From Oscillospiraceae bacterium (GTDB lineage: Bacteria > Bacillota > Clostridia > UBA1381 > UMGS1253), in assembly GCA_015068725.1 (NCBI GenBank), contig SVKA01000018.1, forward strand, positions 1 to 36,929: a stretch of 36,929 nucleotides of DNA. Reading direction: 5' to 3'. Position numbers and translations under genes: made by a program. The notes beneath the pieces are model-generated. The model ran no database searches. It was not told where the DNA came from and was given only the letters and a program-made list of their open reading frames with translations. This document shows, in pieces, positions 6,591 to 14,708 of the stretch (positions are counted from its first letter, which is position 1; every line of letters begins with the position of its first letter).

Positions 6591-7298
6591 ATGAAAAATA
6601 TAAAAGAATTATATAAAGATGAAATAAAAATGCTCGTGCAGGCGTGTCATCGCTGCGCAGAATTGGGCTATGTTACCTCATCGGGCGGAAATCTGTCTGT
6701 AAGAGTTGAGGAAAATCTTATTCTTATTACCCCAACAAAAACACCAAAAAGATTTATGACCGAAGATGACATTTGCGCAATCGACCTTGAGGGAAATACG
6801 GTGTATGCGCCCGAAGGCAAAAAACCGACCGGCGAAACGCCTTTCCATGCAAGAATCATGAGAATGCGTCCTGATATAAAGGTGATAGTGCACACGCATC
6901 CGCCAATACTTACAGGTTTTGCAATCGCACATAGCGATGTGTTGTCAAAGGCAATTTTGCCCGAACCGATTATCGAAGTTGGACCTGTTTTGAACGTTAA
7001 ATATGCAACGCCTCTATCAGAAGAATTATCCGAAAGCTTTGATAAGGTTATTACAAAATCAAACGCTTTTCTTATGGAAAATCACGGCTTTTTAATCTGC
7101 GGATGCGACGATGTTTTAAACACAGTCGAGCAGCTGCAAATGGTTGAAGCTATGGCGCAGTCTATCGTAGCAGCAAAATGTATAGGAAAAGTAGAGTTTT
7201 TGTCAAAGACAGATTTAGATGAACTTGAAGAGGTAATTAAAGTGCGTAGTCTTAAAATCCCCGGCCTTGAGCAGACCTCGCTTAAAGATATTTATTAA
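6591..7298 (+). CDS. Class II aldolase (fuculose/rhamnulose-1-phosphate aldolase-like)
   Basis: A 235-residue member of the class II aldolase/adducin family. It has the phosphate loop SSGGNLSVR (30-38), the catalytic E82 in KPTGETPFH, and zinc ligands H101 and H103 in VHTHPP plus H165 in MENHG. These enzymes split a 1-phosphorylated ketose into dihydroxyacetone phosphate and an aldehyde (lactaldehyde for 6-deoxy sugars) or act as ribulose-5-phosphate 4-epimerases. The start ATG is 2 bases after the isomerase stop with AAAGGAAATTGAC upstream, so translation is coupled. Linkage with a mutarotase of the FucU family favours a deoxy-sugar aldolase. No kinase to make the phosphorylated substrate is in the window. 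Confidence 0.88.
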   Translation: MKNIKELYKDEIKMLVQACHRCAELGYVTSSGGNLSVRVEENLILITPTKTPKRFMTEDDICAIDLEGNTVYAPEGKKPTGETPFHARIMRMRPDIKVIVHTHPPILTGFAIAHSDVLSKAILPEPIIEVGPVLNVKYATPLSEELSESFDKVITKSNAFLMENHGFLICGCDDVLNTVEQLQMVEAMAQSIVAAKCIGKVEFLSKTDLDELEEVIKVRSLKIPGLEQTSLKDIY

Positions 7299-7335
7299 AA
7301 AGAAAATTTCAATATTATAAAAAGGAGCGATATTT

Positions 7336-7764
7336 ATGTTAAAAGGAATACCAAATATTATTACCCCCGAACTTTTAAAAATTCTTATGGAAATGGGCCA
7401 CGGAGATGAACTCGTAATAGGCGACGGCAACTTGCCAGGTCAAAGCATGGGCAAAAGATGTGTAAGATGTGATGGTCACGGAGTGCCCGAGCTTTTGCGC
7501 GCAATTTTAAAGCTTTTCCCGCTCGATACATACGAAAAACCCGTCTTCATTATGGAAAAAGTTCCGGGAGATGATGTCGAAACGCCTATATGGGATACTT
7601 TTGACGAAATTGTAAAACAGCACACAAACGAAAAAATAGAGAAACTTGAACGTTTTGAGTTTTATGAAAGAGCAAAAAAAGCATACGCTGTTGTTATGAC
7701 AGGCGAAACATCTCTTTATGCCTGTATGATTATTAAAAAGGGCATACTCACAGAAGATTATTAA
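7336..7764 (+). CDS. fucU: RbsD/FucU family sugar mutarotase
   Basis: A 142-residue protein of the RbsD/FucU fold. The N-terminus MLKGIPNIITPELLKILMEM, then GHGDELVIGDGNLP with H22 and D30, matches L-fucose mutarotases. C-terminal EFYERAKKAYAVVMTGETSLYA completes the family pattern. The enzyme interconverts alpha and beta anomers of the sugar so that the isomerase receives the right form; FucU forms decamers in the cytoplasm. The start ATG is placed by AAAAGGAGCGAT. It follows the aldolase by 37 bp and is the third gene of the operon. The FucU subfamily is clear; L-fucose as true substrate is an inference from family and context. Confidence 0.85.
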   Translation: MLKGIPNIITPELLKILMEMGHGDELVIGDGNLPGQSMGKRCVRCDGHGVPELLRAILKLFPLDTYEKPVFIMEKVPGDDVETPIWDTFDEIVKQHTNEKIEKLERFEFYERAKKAYAVVMTGETSLYACMIIKKGILTEDY

Positions 7765-7805
7765 TAACTGTCAAAAATAAAGGCTGATAACTGCTCATAT
7801 AACAC

Positions 7806-7833
7806 TTGATAATCAGTTTGTTTGTGTTATAAT
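7806..7833 (+). promoter_or_regulatory. Promoter of the beta-helix gene
   Basis: -35 TTGATA (7806-7811), 16-bp spacer, -10 TATAAT (7828-7833). The promoter lies within nested inverted repeats: ATAACAC (7799-7805) with GTGTTAT (7824-7830), and CTGTCAA with TTGACAG on the outside. The palindromes may terminate the upstream operon or bind a regulator. Confidence 0.7.
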
Positions 7834-7875
7834 CAAACTTGACAGCTTATTTTTACAAAGAAAGGATTGATTTTT

Positions 7876-9072
7876 ATGCATACACTCTATGGCGATGGAA
7901 TTAACGACGATACGCAGGCTATACAAGAAATGCTTGACACTGGAATTTCTGTCGTTGAGCTTCCCGTGCCCAAAGTGCATTATTGTATAAGTAAAACGCT
8001 TAAAATACATTCTAATCAGACACTAAAACTCGGCCGAACAACAACTATCAAGCTTTTGCCCGACTCAAGTTGCCTTATGATTACAAACGCCGAAGAGGAC
8101 GCACACGATATTGCAATCGAGGGCGGAATATGGGATTTTAATAATAAACATCAACTACCCAATCCTAACAAAACAAAAAAGAACAACCCATTTATAACGC
8201 ATCAGGATGGAAATCCGAACACTATCATAAGATACACTGATTTGTATCGTGGTTCTGCGATGCGTTTTTATAAAATCACAAGATTTTCGCTTCGCAATCT
8301 GACCGTTAAAGACCCCGTAACATATTGCGTAGAAATGGCATATATAAAATATTTTACGGTAGAAAACATAAACTTTGATTTGAACCTCGGAAATCCAACC
8401 GCTGAAAACATGGACGGAATCCATATTGACGGCGGATGTCAGTACGGGAGCGTACGAAATGTGCAGGGAACATGTTATGATGACGTTGTGGCCCTGAATG
8501 CAGATGACGGATGCGACGGACCGATACAAGATATTGAAATCGACGGCGTTTTCGGCAACGATTCGCTACGTGGCGTAAGACTTCTTTCAACAAAGTCTTT
8601 GGTTGCACGAATTTCCATATCAAATGTTTTCGGAACATTTTATCAAAACTGCATAAGCTTGACATATTTTTATTCGTTTAGCGGAATAAGAGGAAAAATG
8701 AGTCATATAAGCATAAAGAATATTTATGGAAAAAATGCACCAAGAATACCCGAATACGGCAAAGGTGATAATTCTGTCTTTGATTATACTTTCATTTGGG
8801 TTGACAGCAATTTGGATATAGATTTTCTCACAATTGATAATTTGTGCAGGCAGGAAGATATATCTTATGTTGAAACATTAAAGGTGTGTGAAAATGCTCA
8901 TATAAAAAATCTGTCGCTTTCAAATATTTATCACGAAAATATAACGGCAGGTCCAATTTCGCTGTTTCTTAACGAAGGCATTATAGATAAGCTTTATATG
9001 TATAATGTCGAGTCAAACAATGACGTTAAACTTGTAAATAATGGCACAATTAGAGATGTTAAAGAAATTTAA
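7876..9072 (+). CDS. GH28-like right-handed beta-helix protein, cytoplasmic
   Basis: A 398-residue protein starting at ATG 7876, chosen because AAAGGA stands 9 bases upstream; a TTG at 7867 is too close to that site. It opens with GDGINDDTQAIQ, the Pectate_lyase_3 / GH28 cap motif. The middle holds NMDGIHIDGG (D180, D185), then a DDVVAL motif (D202, D203) and NADDG (D210, D211), which align with the acidic active-site blocks of polygalacturonase-type enzymes. The usual GHG motif that follows is replaced by FGNDSLRGVRLLS. There is no signal peptide, so it probably acts on imported oligosaccharides, for example from pectin or rhamnogalacturonan. A beta-helix fold is well supported; enzyme activity and substrate are not. 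Confidence 0.72.
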   Translation: MHTLYGDGINDDTQAIQEMLDTGISVVELPVPKVHYCISKTLKIHSNQTLKLGRTTTIKLLPDSSCLMITNAEEDAHDIAIEGGIWDFNNKHQLPNPNKTKKNNPFITHQDGNPNTIIRYTDLYRGSAMRFYKITRFSLRNLTVKDPVTYCVEMAYIKYFTVENINFDLNLGNPTAENMDGIHIDGGCQYGSVRNVQGTCYDDVVALNADDGCDGPIQDIEIDGVFGNDSLRGVRLLSTKSLVARISISNVFGTFYQNCISLTYFYSFSGIRGKMSHISIKNIYGKNAPRIPEYGKGDNSVFDYTFIWVDSNLDIDFLTIDNLCRQEDISYVETLKVCENAHIKNLSLSNIYHENITAGPISLFLNEGIIDKLYMYNVESNNDVKLVNNGTIRDVKEI

Positions 9073-9078
9073 AATACA

Positions 9079-9386
9079 AAAAAGCTGTTCTTTGGCCACC
9101 ACCAGATAAGGAAGTTTTGTCCTAAAAAGCTCACTTTTGGCGAATTTCTGCGTTAAAAAAGCAAATAAACCGCGAGGTTTGTTTGCTTTTTTGTCTTGAA
9201 CTTCATCCAAAATTAAGTCTTTTAGGATGCAAAGCAGTTTTGAATTGAGATATTTTTTGTTTAGACAAATCATAAAAAATCCCGATATACTCGCGTATTT
9301 CGGGATTTTTTTGTGCAGTATAAGCGGAAAATAGCCATTCAAAACCAAGACTTCCTTATCTGGTGGTGGCCAAAGAACAGCTTTTT
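9079..9386. repeat. 308-bp element with perfect 37-bp terminal inverted repeats
   Basis: Bases 9079-9115 and 9350-9386 are exact reverse complements. The arms begin AAAAAGCTGTTCTTTGGCC and end AGATAAGGAAGT. The interior has no credible gene but two strong terminator-like hairpins: 9155-9171 with 9176-9192 (loop GCGA) and 9274-9290 with 9295-9311 (loop TCGC), plus TCCTAAAA (9120-9127) with TTTTAGGA (9220-9227). Flanking octamers TAAAATAC (9070-9077) and TAAATTAC (9386-9393) are near-identical and could be a worn target duplication. It fills the space between two convergent genes almost from stop codon to stop codon. It may be a miniature inverted-repeat (MITE-like) element or a compound bidirectional terminator. 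Confidence 0.85.
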
Positions 9387-9389
9387 AAA

Positions 9390-10355
9390 TTACATATTCT
9401 TTTTTCGTTTTAAAAACGATAGCTTTGTTTCTGAAATAATAACAGATAAAAATATAAGCAGAAATCCGAAAAAAAGCTTTAGTGTAAGAATTTCATAACC
9501 AAGACTCACGCTGAATATCGCACCAAAAACCGATTCGAGAGTAAGTATTATTGCTGCGGGAGATGGATTGGTATACTTTTGTCCGATGTTTTGAAGAAGA
9601 AGTGCCCCTGCAGTGCAAAATACTGCAAGGTATATAACGCCTGGCAAAGCCTCTGTGCTTATTTGTGGGATTGCGCTTTCAAAAAGCAGCGTCGTAATCC
9701 AGCAAAAAACAGCGGCAAAGAAAAACTGCAAAATAGTAATTACTATCGGGTCTTTGTCAGCACCGAATATGGATATTGCTACCAGGTGGAGTGCGAAAAA
9801 CAATCCTCCCACAAGCGTAAGGGTGTCACCAAACCCAATGGAAAAATCGGAATTTAAAGATATAAAACCAATTCCCGTAATACATAAAAATGCGGCAATA
9901 AGATTGTATTTATCGGGCTTTTTCTTTGTGAAAAACCAGAAAATAAACGGCACCATTACACAATAAATTGCCGTGAGAAATGCATTCTTTCCTGGCGTAG
10001 TATCGGTTATACCAATTGTTTGCGTCGAATATGCCAAAAACAGCATAAGACCGATAATTCCTCCGTGTAGAATATATGTAAGGTTAATTTTTTTTAAGTT
10101 TTTTATAAAAATTACAGACAGCAGTATGCAAGCTATACTGAACCTGAGTGCAAGCAACAGATGAGGCGCCGTAAGATCTACGGCATCCTTCATCACAATA
10201 AACGAGCTGCCCCATATAAGAGCCGCCAAAAACAAGGCAAGCTTTGCATAAACTTTTGATGAACCTTTTATATAAATCAATCCCTTCTGATATATTCGTT
10301 TTTCCAAAAAACAAGCATGCTTATCAATTATACTATATGATGCATAAAAAATCAA
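9390..10355 (-). CDS. DMT superfamily (EamA) transporter
   Basis: An integral membrane protein with about ten transmembrane helices in two EamA repeats. The first repeat starts KLALFLAALIWGSSFIVMKDA and the second near DTLTLVGGLFFALHLVAISI; the ending LESVFGAIFSVSLGYEIL is typical of the family. Members export amino acids, nucleosides or other metabolites, or are of unknown substrate. The start is uncertain: the only ATG (10355) adds an unusual 35-residue hydrophilic leader and lacks a ribosome binding site, whereas AGAAGGGA at about 10281-10288 would suit a TTG (10280) or even ATA (10273) codon close to the first helix. It converges on the beta-helix gene across the inverted-repeat element. 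Confidence 0.8.
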   Translation of the reverse strand: MIFYASYSIIDKHACFLEKRIYQKGLIYIKGSSKVYAKLALFLAALIWGSSFIVMKDAVDLTAPHLLLALRFSIACILLSVIFIKNLKKINLTYILHGGIIGLMLFLAYSTQTIGITDTTPGKNAFLTAIYCVMVPFIFWFFTKKKPDKYNLIAAFLCITGIGFISLNSDFSIGFGDTLTLVGGLFFALHLVAISIFGADKDPIVITILQFFFAAVFCWITTLLFESAIPQISTEALPGVIYLAVFCTAGALLLQNIGQKYTNPSPAAIILTLESVFGAIFSVSLGYEILTLKLFFGFLLIFLSVIISETKLSFLKRKKNM

Positions 10356-10391
10356 TGTTAAAAATATAACCGTATTAATTTTAAAATTCTC

Positions 10392-10420
10392 TTGCGCTTA
10401 ACCAAACAATTATATATAAT
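10392..10420 (+). promoter_or_regulatory. Promoter of nadK-argR-recN
   Basis: -35 TTGCGC (10392-10397), 17-bp spacer, -10 TATAAT (10415-10420), about 24 bp before the nadK start. Confidence 0.75.
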
Positions 10421-10443
10421 AGGTAATAAAGGGGGGCGATTTG

Positions 10444-11307
10444 ATGAAAAATATTGCTCTGATACCAAACGCAGAACGCGATAAAAATTATAAATATACA
10501 AAAGAGCTTATTAACATAATAGGCTCGCGTGCAAATATTTTGCTTTCAAAAAAGCATGCCGGAGTCGGAGAGGGCGTGTGCTATGTAGAGGATAGAGAGC
10601 TTTCTTCAAAGGCGGACATTTTGATTGCGCTCGGCGGTGATGGTACGATTTTGGGTGTTGTCAACGATGCGCTCGGTTACGATGTGCCCGTGCTGGGAAT
10701 AAACCTTGGTCATTTGGGTTTTTTGGCTGAAATTGAGCCGTTTAATATGGAATATGCGGTAAATAAAATTTTGACAGACGATTTTGAAATTGAAAGCCGA
10801 GCTATGATACGCGCTGATATATACCGTGGCGGCGAGAGCATAAAAACGCTTCATGCACTAAATGATATACTGGTCGCACGCGCATCATTTTCGCGTCTTT
10901 TAAGGCTTCGCACAACGATTGACGCACATCTTCTTGACTCGTTTGTGGCAGACGGAGTTATACTTTCTACTCCGACGGGCTCTACGGCGTATTCTTTGTC
11001 GGCGGGCGGACCGATAGTCGATCCGTCGATTGAGGCGATGCTTATAACACCGGTGTGTCCTCATTCGATGCACACGCGCCCTATGGTAGTGCCGCTTGCA
11101 AAAAAGCTTATAGTAGAGTTTGAGGAAGGCTATGACGAAGAAGGTGCATTTGTGAGCGCCGACGGCAAGAGGGGCATAAATCTTTCCTCGGGAGATGTGA
11201 TTTGTGCGTCAAAATCCGAGCATACAATAAAGCTCGTAAAAATTACAGATACAACCTTTTATGATACAATACGTCAAAAACTTAATGAGCGTGGAGCGGC
11301 AAAGTAA
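10444..11307 (+). CDS. nadK: NAD kinase
   Basis: A 287-residue ATP-NAD kinase that makes NADP from NAD in the cytoplasm. It shows the GGDG motif (LIALGGDGTILG, 60-71), NLGHLGFLAE, the NDILV block, and the second diagnostic loop DGVILSTPTGSTAYSLSAGGP. ATG 10444 is preferred over TTG 10441 because the GGGGGG site then sits 7 bases upstream. It heads a nadK-argR-recN operon, a conserved Clostridia order. No tlyA or dxs gene is found upstream; instead a terminator-rich repeat and a transporter are there. Confidence 0.95.
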   Translation: MKNIALIPNAERDKNYKYTKELINIIGSRANILLSKKHAGVGEGVCYVEDRELSSKADILIALGGDGTILGVVNDALGYDVPVLGINLGHLGFLAEIEPFNMEYAVNKILTDDFEIESRAMIRADIYRGGESIKTLHALNDILVARASFSRLLRLRTTIDAHLLDSFVADGVILSTPTGSTAYSLSAGGPIVDPSIEAMLITPVCPHSMHTRPMVVPLAKKLIVEFEEGYDEEGAFVSADGKRGINLSSGDVICASKSEHTIKLVKITDTTFYDTIRQKLNERGAAK

Positions 11308-11341
11308 AAGTTTGTCATACGCAAAGAACGGAGATATTGAT

Positions 11342-11806
11342 ATGAAGAATAAAAGACATGCAAAGATACTTGATATAATTTCACAATATGATACTGTTAC
11401 ACAGAGTGCTCTCACAGAAAAACTGTGCGAATTTGGCTTTAGTGTAACTCAGGCAACTGTATCGCGCGATATAAAAGAGCTTGGTCTTGTCAAGGTGTCA
11501 GCAGGTACGAGTGGCTACCGCTATGCTTTGCCCACAAATGTTGTTTCGCACACATCAAAGCATATGTCGATATTTTCACAGTCGGTTATAAGTATTGAAT
11601 ATGCACTTCATACAATCGTAATCAAGACACTTGCCGGTATGGCACAGGCGGCAGCAGCAGCAATTGACAGCTCTGTGGGAAACAGAATTTTAGGCTCAAT
11701 TGCGGGCGATGATACAATAATTATCGTAACCGAGTCGGAAAAGGCGGCGCTCGCTCTTACGGCTGTACTTCGTCAGATGCAGGAGGGAAAACACTCAAAG
11801 GGGTGA
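11342..11806 (+). CDS. argR: Arginine repressor
   Basis: A 154-residue ArgR/AhrC protein. The N-terminal winged helix contains HAKILDIISQYDTVTQ and FSVTQATVSRDIKELGLVKV, and the C-terminal hexamerisation and arginine-binding domain ends RILGSIAGDDTIIIV. It represses arginine synthesis and activates catabolism when arginine is bound. ATG 11342 was chosen because CGGAG lies 8 bases upstream and the homology starts there; the longer open frame overlaps nadK. The TLAGMAQAAAAAID stretch differs a little from the usual TLPGNAQAIASALD. It lies 34 bp behind nadK and 6 bp ahead of recN. Confidence 0.95.
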   Translation: MKNKRHAKILDIISQYDTVTQSALTEKLCEFGFSVTQATVSRDIKELGLVKVSAGTSGYRYALPTNVVSHTSKHMSIFSQSVISIEYALHTIVIKTLAGMAQAAAAAIDSSVGNRILGSIAGDDTIIIVTESEKAALALTAVLRQMQEGKHSKG

Positions 11807-11812
11807 GGATAG

Positions 11813-13501
11813 GTGCTTACACAACTCAACATAAAAAATGTTGCCGTAATTGATGAAACGGACATTACGCTTGGAAAAGGACTTAATGTGCTCACAGGTG
11901 AAACAGGCGCTGGAAAATCAATTGTAATAGATTCTATAAATATGATTTTAGGTGAGCGCGGCGGACGTGAGCTTGTGCGCTATGGCAAGCAAAGTGCCAT
12001 TATACAGGCGGTTTTTGAAGATGTCTGCAAAAAAGCTCTGGATTGCGCAGATGAATATGATGCGCTCGAAGATGATGATACGCTTATGCTTACCAGACGT
12101 ATAAATGAAAATGGAAAAAGCACATGTCGTGTAAATTCGGCGGTAGTGCCATCGTCAACGCTTCGTCAGATGGGTACATTTTTGGTAGATATTCATGGTC
12201 AGCACGACAATCAGAGGCTTTTGATGCCCGCGCAGCATATAGAATTTCTCGATAGCTTTGGAAAAGACGAAATCGCGCCTGCAAAAGAGGAATACAACGC
12301 TCTTTACGAGCAATATACCGAGCTTTTAAAAAAGCTTGAAGGTCTTGAAAGCGGGGAGCAAAGTCGCCTTGAAAGAATAGATTTTCTAAGCTTTCGAACA
12401 GATGAGCTTGACAAGGCGTGCCTTGCAGAAGGCGAAGAGCAGCAGCTTATGGCAGAAGAAAAGCTTTTGTCAAACGCAGAGGAGATAATAAAATCACTCT
12501 CTTCTTCATACTCGGTGCTCTATGATGGTGAATTTACGGCGTATGATGCACTTTCAGCGGCTCTTTCATCACTTTCGGATGCAAGCGACTTTGATGAAGA
12601 GCTTGAAGAGGCGAGAGAGGAGCTTTCCGATATTGTATATAGAGTAGGTGATATCGCATCGTTTCTTCGCACAAAACGTGATAGTCTTGAGTTTGATGGC
12701 GGGCGCCTTTTTGAGATTCAGGAGCGGTTAGCACTTATATCATCTATAAAGAGAAAATATGGCGGCGATGTTGGCGAAATTATAGAGCTTAATAAAAAGA
12801 TGCACGAAGAACTTGACATTCTTACAGGCGGCGGTGAAAACGCCGAAACTGTACGCACTCAGCTCGGTGAGTGTGAAGAAAGACTCAAACAAGCAGCAGA
12901 GCGTCTGAGCGCAGCGCGTATGGATGCGAAAAAGCAGTTTGAAGATCTTGTATCAAAAGAGCTTGACGAGCTTGATATGGGGAAGGTAGCATTCTTTATA
13001 CAGGTAGAAAGGCTACCAGACTATGGCCGGGATGGCACAGATAAAGTAGAGTTTTTAATTTCGACAAATCCGGGCGAGCCATTAAAGCCGCTTTCAAAAA
13101 TTGCGTCGGGCGGCGAGCTTTCACGCATTATGCTTGCGCTGAAAACCGTGCTTGCCGACTCGGACGATGTTGCCACGCTTATTTTTGACGAAATTGATAC
13201 GGGTGTATCGGGACGTGCGGCGGGTAAAATTGCCGAAAAGCTCTGTAAAATCGCAAAGCGCAGACAAGTTATATGCATAACGCACCTTGCACAGATAGCT
13301 TGTGCGGCAGATAATCATTATCTTATAAAAAAGGACGAAAAGGATGGCATGTCCTCGACTCATATAAGCCTTCTTGACGAGCAGGAGCGTATAGAGGAGC
13401 TTTCAAGAATAATGGGCGCACTCGAGATAACTGATACAACGCGCGCACACGCAAAGCAGCTAAGATGTGATGCACTTAAAATGAAGGAAGAGTTAAAGTA
13501 G
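11813..13501 (+). CDS. recN: DNA repair protein RecN
   Basis: A 562-residue SMC-like ATPase that acts early in double-strand break repair. Walker A is GETGAGKS (29-36); the Q-loop region reads VDIHGQHDNQRLL; two coiled-coil arms span about 155-370; the ABC signature is ASGGELSRIMLAL and Walker B is TLIFDEIDTGVSG. The start is GTG 11813, next to AGGGGTGAGG, which overlaps the argR stop, so the two are probably translationally coupled. Length matches the family (about 550-570). In many Clostridia spoIVB follows recN; here an RseC-like gene follows instead, with only one base between. Confidence 0.95.
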   Translation: MLTQLNIKNVAVIDETDITLGKGLNVLTGETGAGKSIVIDSINMILGERGGRELVRYGKQSAIIQAVFEDVCKKALDCADEYDALEDDDTLMLTRRINENGKSTCRVNSAVVPSSTLRQMGTFLVDIHGQHDNQRLLMPAQHIEFLDSFGKDEIAPAKEEYNALYEQYTELLKKLEGLESGEQSRLERIDFLSFRTDELDKACLAEGEEQQLMAEEKLLSNAEEIIKSLSSSYSVLYDGEFTAYDALSAALSSLSDASDFDEELEEAREELSDIVYRVGDIASFLRTKRDSLEFDGGRLFEIQERLALISSIKRKYGGDVGEIIELNKKMHEELDILTGGGENAETVRTQLGECEERLKQAAERLSAARMDAKKQFEDLVSKELDELDMGKVAFFIQVERLPDYGRDGTDKVEFLISTNPGEPLKPLSKIASGGELSRIMLALKTVLADSDDVATLIFDEIDTGVSGRAAGKIAEKLCKIAKRRQVICITHLAQIACAADNHYLIKKDEKDGMSSTHISLLDEQERIEELSRIMGALEITDTTRAHAKQLRCDALKMKEELK

Positions 13502-13502
13502 T

Positions 13503-13916
13503 ATGAAGCAGGTAGGAAAAATTATTTCAATAGATGGAGAATATGCGACGCTTTTGGTGGCAAAGACGAGTATGTGTGGTGAAAACTGTGGCTCGTGCAA
13601 GGGCGGTTGCAAACCGGGTTCGCAGAAAGTGATTGCACGCTTTGACGATGGACAAAGCGGCGAGGTGGGCGATATGGCGGTGCTTGAAATGGAGGATAAG
13701 CGTGTGCTTTTGATGGCGGCGCTTTTGTACCTTTTACCGCTTGTGGCGATGTTTTTTGCATATTTTATTGCGTATTTTGTTTCACACAGCGAGCCGATAA
13801 GCATACTTTCTGCTTTGATATCCACATTTTTAGTGTTTTTTTCTGCCAAATTAGTCGATAAAATACTAAAAAACAACAAAAAATACGAAATACGTATCAC
13901 TAAAGTGTTGCACTAA
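13503..13916 (+). CDS. RseC/MucC-like (SoxR-reducing) membrane protein
   Basis: A 137-residue protein with an N-terminal cysteine cluster C25-C29-C32-C36 (SMCGENCGSCKGGC), a small beta domain containing GEVGDMAVLEM, and two transmembrane helices (about 69-90 and 98-120), followed by a short basic tail. This is the layout of the RseC/MucC family, which in other bacteria accompanies Rnf or Rsx electron-transfer complexes or sigma-E control. In Clostridia single members often occur without a known partner. It starts one base after the recN stop, so it is in the same operon. No rnf genes are present in this window. Confidence 0.8.
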   Translation: MKQVGKIISIDGEYATLLVAKTSMCGENCGSCKGGCKPGSQKVIARFDDGQSGEVGDMAVLEMEDKRVLLMAALLYLLPLVAMFFAYFIAYFVSHSEPISILSALISTFLVFFSAKLVDKILKNNKKYEIRITKVLH

Positions 13917-13936
13917 AATTAATTTTGTGATAGAAT
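13908..13936 (+). promoter_or_regulatory. Promoter of the oxidoreductase operon
   Basis: -35 TTGCAC (13908-13913, overlapping the end of the RseC-like gene), 17-bp spacer, -10 TAGAAT (13931-13936). Downstream, 13964-13974 pairs perfectly with 13983-13993 in an AT-only 11-bp stem ahead of the GGAGG site; it may affect leader folding. Confidence 0.6.
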
Positions 13937-14021
13937 AAAGGGACAGCTTTGAATAGTTGCCTCTTTTTAATATCTGTTTTGTGATATTAAAAATGTGAAT
14001 ATAAATGTACGGAGGTGTGTG

Positions 14022-14684
14022 ATGGAGCCGAGGATAAACATTTTTGTCGGACACTTCGGTAGCGGCAAAACAGAGGTATCGATAAATTTTGCAATACAAA
14101 AGGCAAAAGAAGGTAAAAAGGTTACGATTGTTGACTGCGACATTGTAAACACATATTTTCGCACACTCGATGCAAAAAAAGAGCTTGAATCGTATGGAAT
14201 ACGCGTCATAGCACCAACTTTTGCAAATTCAAATCTTGAAATGCAGATGATACCGGCAGATATTTTGTCTGTATTTGAAGAAAAGGACAGCACCGTAGTA
14301 TTTGACGTGGGCGGCGACGAGGATGGAGCGTATGCACTCGGTGCATACAAGCATCTTTTTGAGCGTGAAGGATACAGGATGTTTTTTGTAATAAATGCAA
14401 GACGTCCGCTTACGGCAACTGCGGCTGATACACTTGAATATATGGCAGATATCGAAAGAGCGTCAAGGCTTTGTATAACAAATCTTATTAATAACACAAA
14501 TCTTGCTGCAGAGTCTGGCGTAGAGGATGTAATTTTTGGCGATGCGCTTGTAAGTGAAATATCAAAGCTTACGGGTCTTGATTACACTTATGCCTGCGCG
14601 GATGAAGAAATCGTTAATAAATTGCCTGAAGACCTTGCAAAAAAGGCATTTGGGCTTTCATTATATTTAAAATTATCTTTTTAA
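14022..14684 (+). CDS. MinD/ParA-like P-loop ATPase linked to the oxidoreductase genes
   Basis: A 220-residue single-domain nucleotide-binding protein. The Walker A loop GHFGSGKTE spans 10-18, with TIVDCDIVNTYFRT as the switch region and VFDVGGDEDGAYALG as the Walker B area. It resembles SIMIBI-class (MinD/ParA/Mrp) ATPases but lacks the usual KGGxGK signature and any CxxC metal site. ATG 14022 follows GGAGGTGTGTG; an upstream GTG is not needed. It is the first gene of a transcript that continues with ferredoxin and the three other subunits of a 2-oxoacid oxidoreductase, which suggests a role in assembly or cofactor loading of that complex. That role is inferred from position only. Confidence 0.75.
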   Translation: MEPRINIFVGHFGSGKTEVSINFAIQKAKEGKKVTIVDCDIVNTYFRTLDAKKELESYGIRVIAPTFANSNLEMQMIPADILSVFEEKDSTVVFDVGGDEDGAYALGAYKHLFEREGYRMFFVINARRPLTATAADTLEYMADIERASRLCITNLINNTNLAAESGVEDVIFGDALVSEISKLTGLDYTYACADEEIVNKLPEDLAKKAFGLSLYLKLSF

Positions 14685-14708
14685 TATTGGGAAAGAGGTG
14701 TTATTTAT

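Noticed and set aside
9613-9966. Open frames on the plus strand opposite the DMT transporter
   Set aside because: They are antisense shadows of a well-supported membrane protein gene and have no ribosome sites.
13493-13900. Open frame on the minus strand opposite the RseC-like gene
   Set aside because: It is the complement of a gene with clear cysteine and membrane motifs, and is low-complexity Ser-rich.
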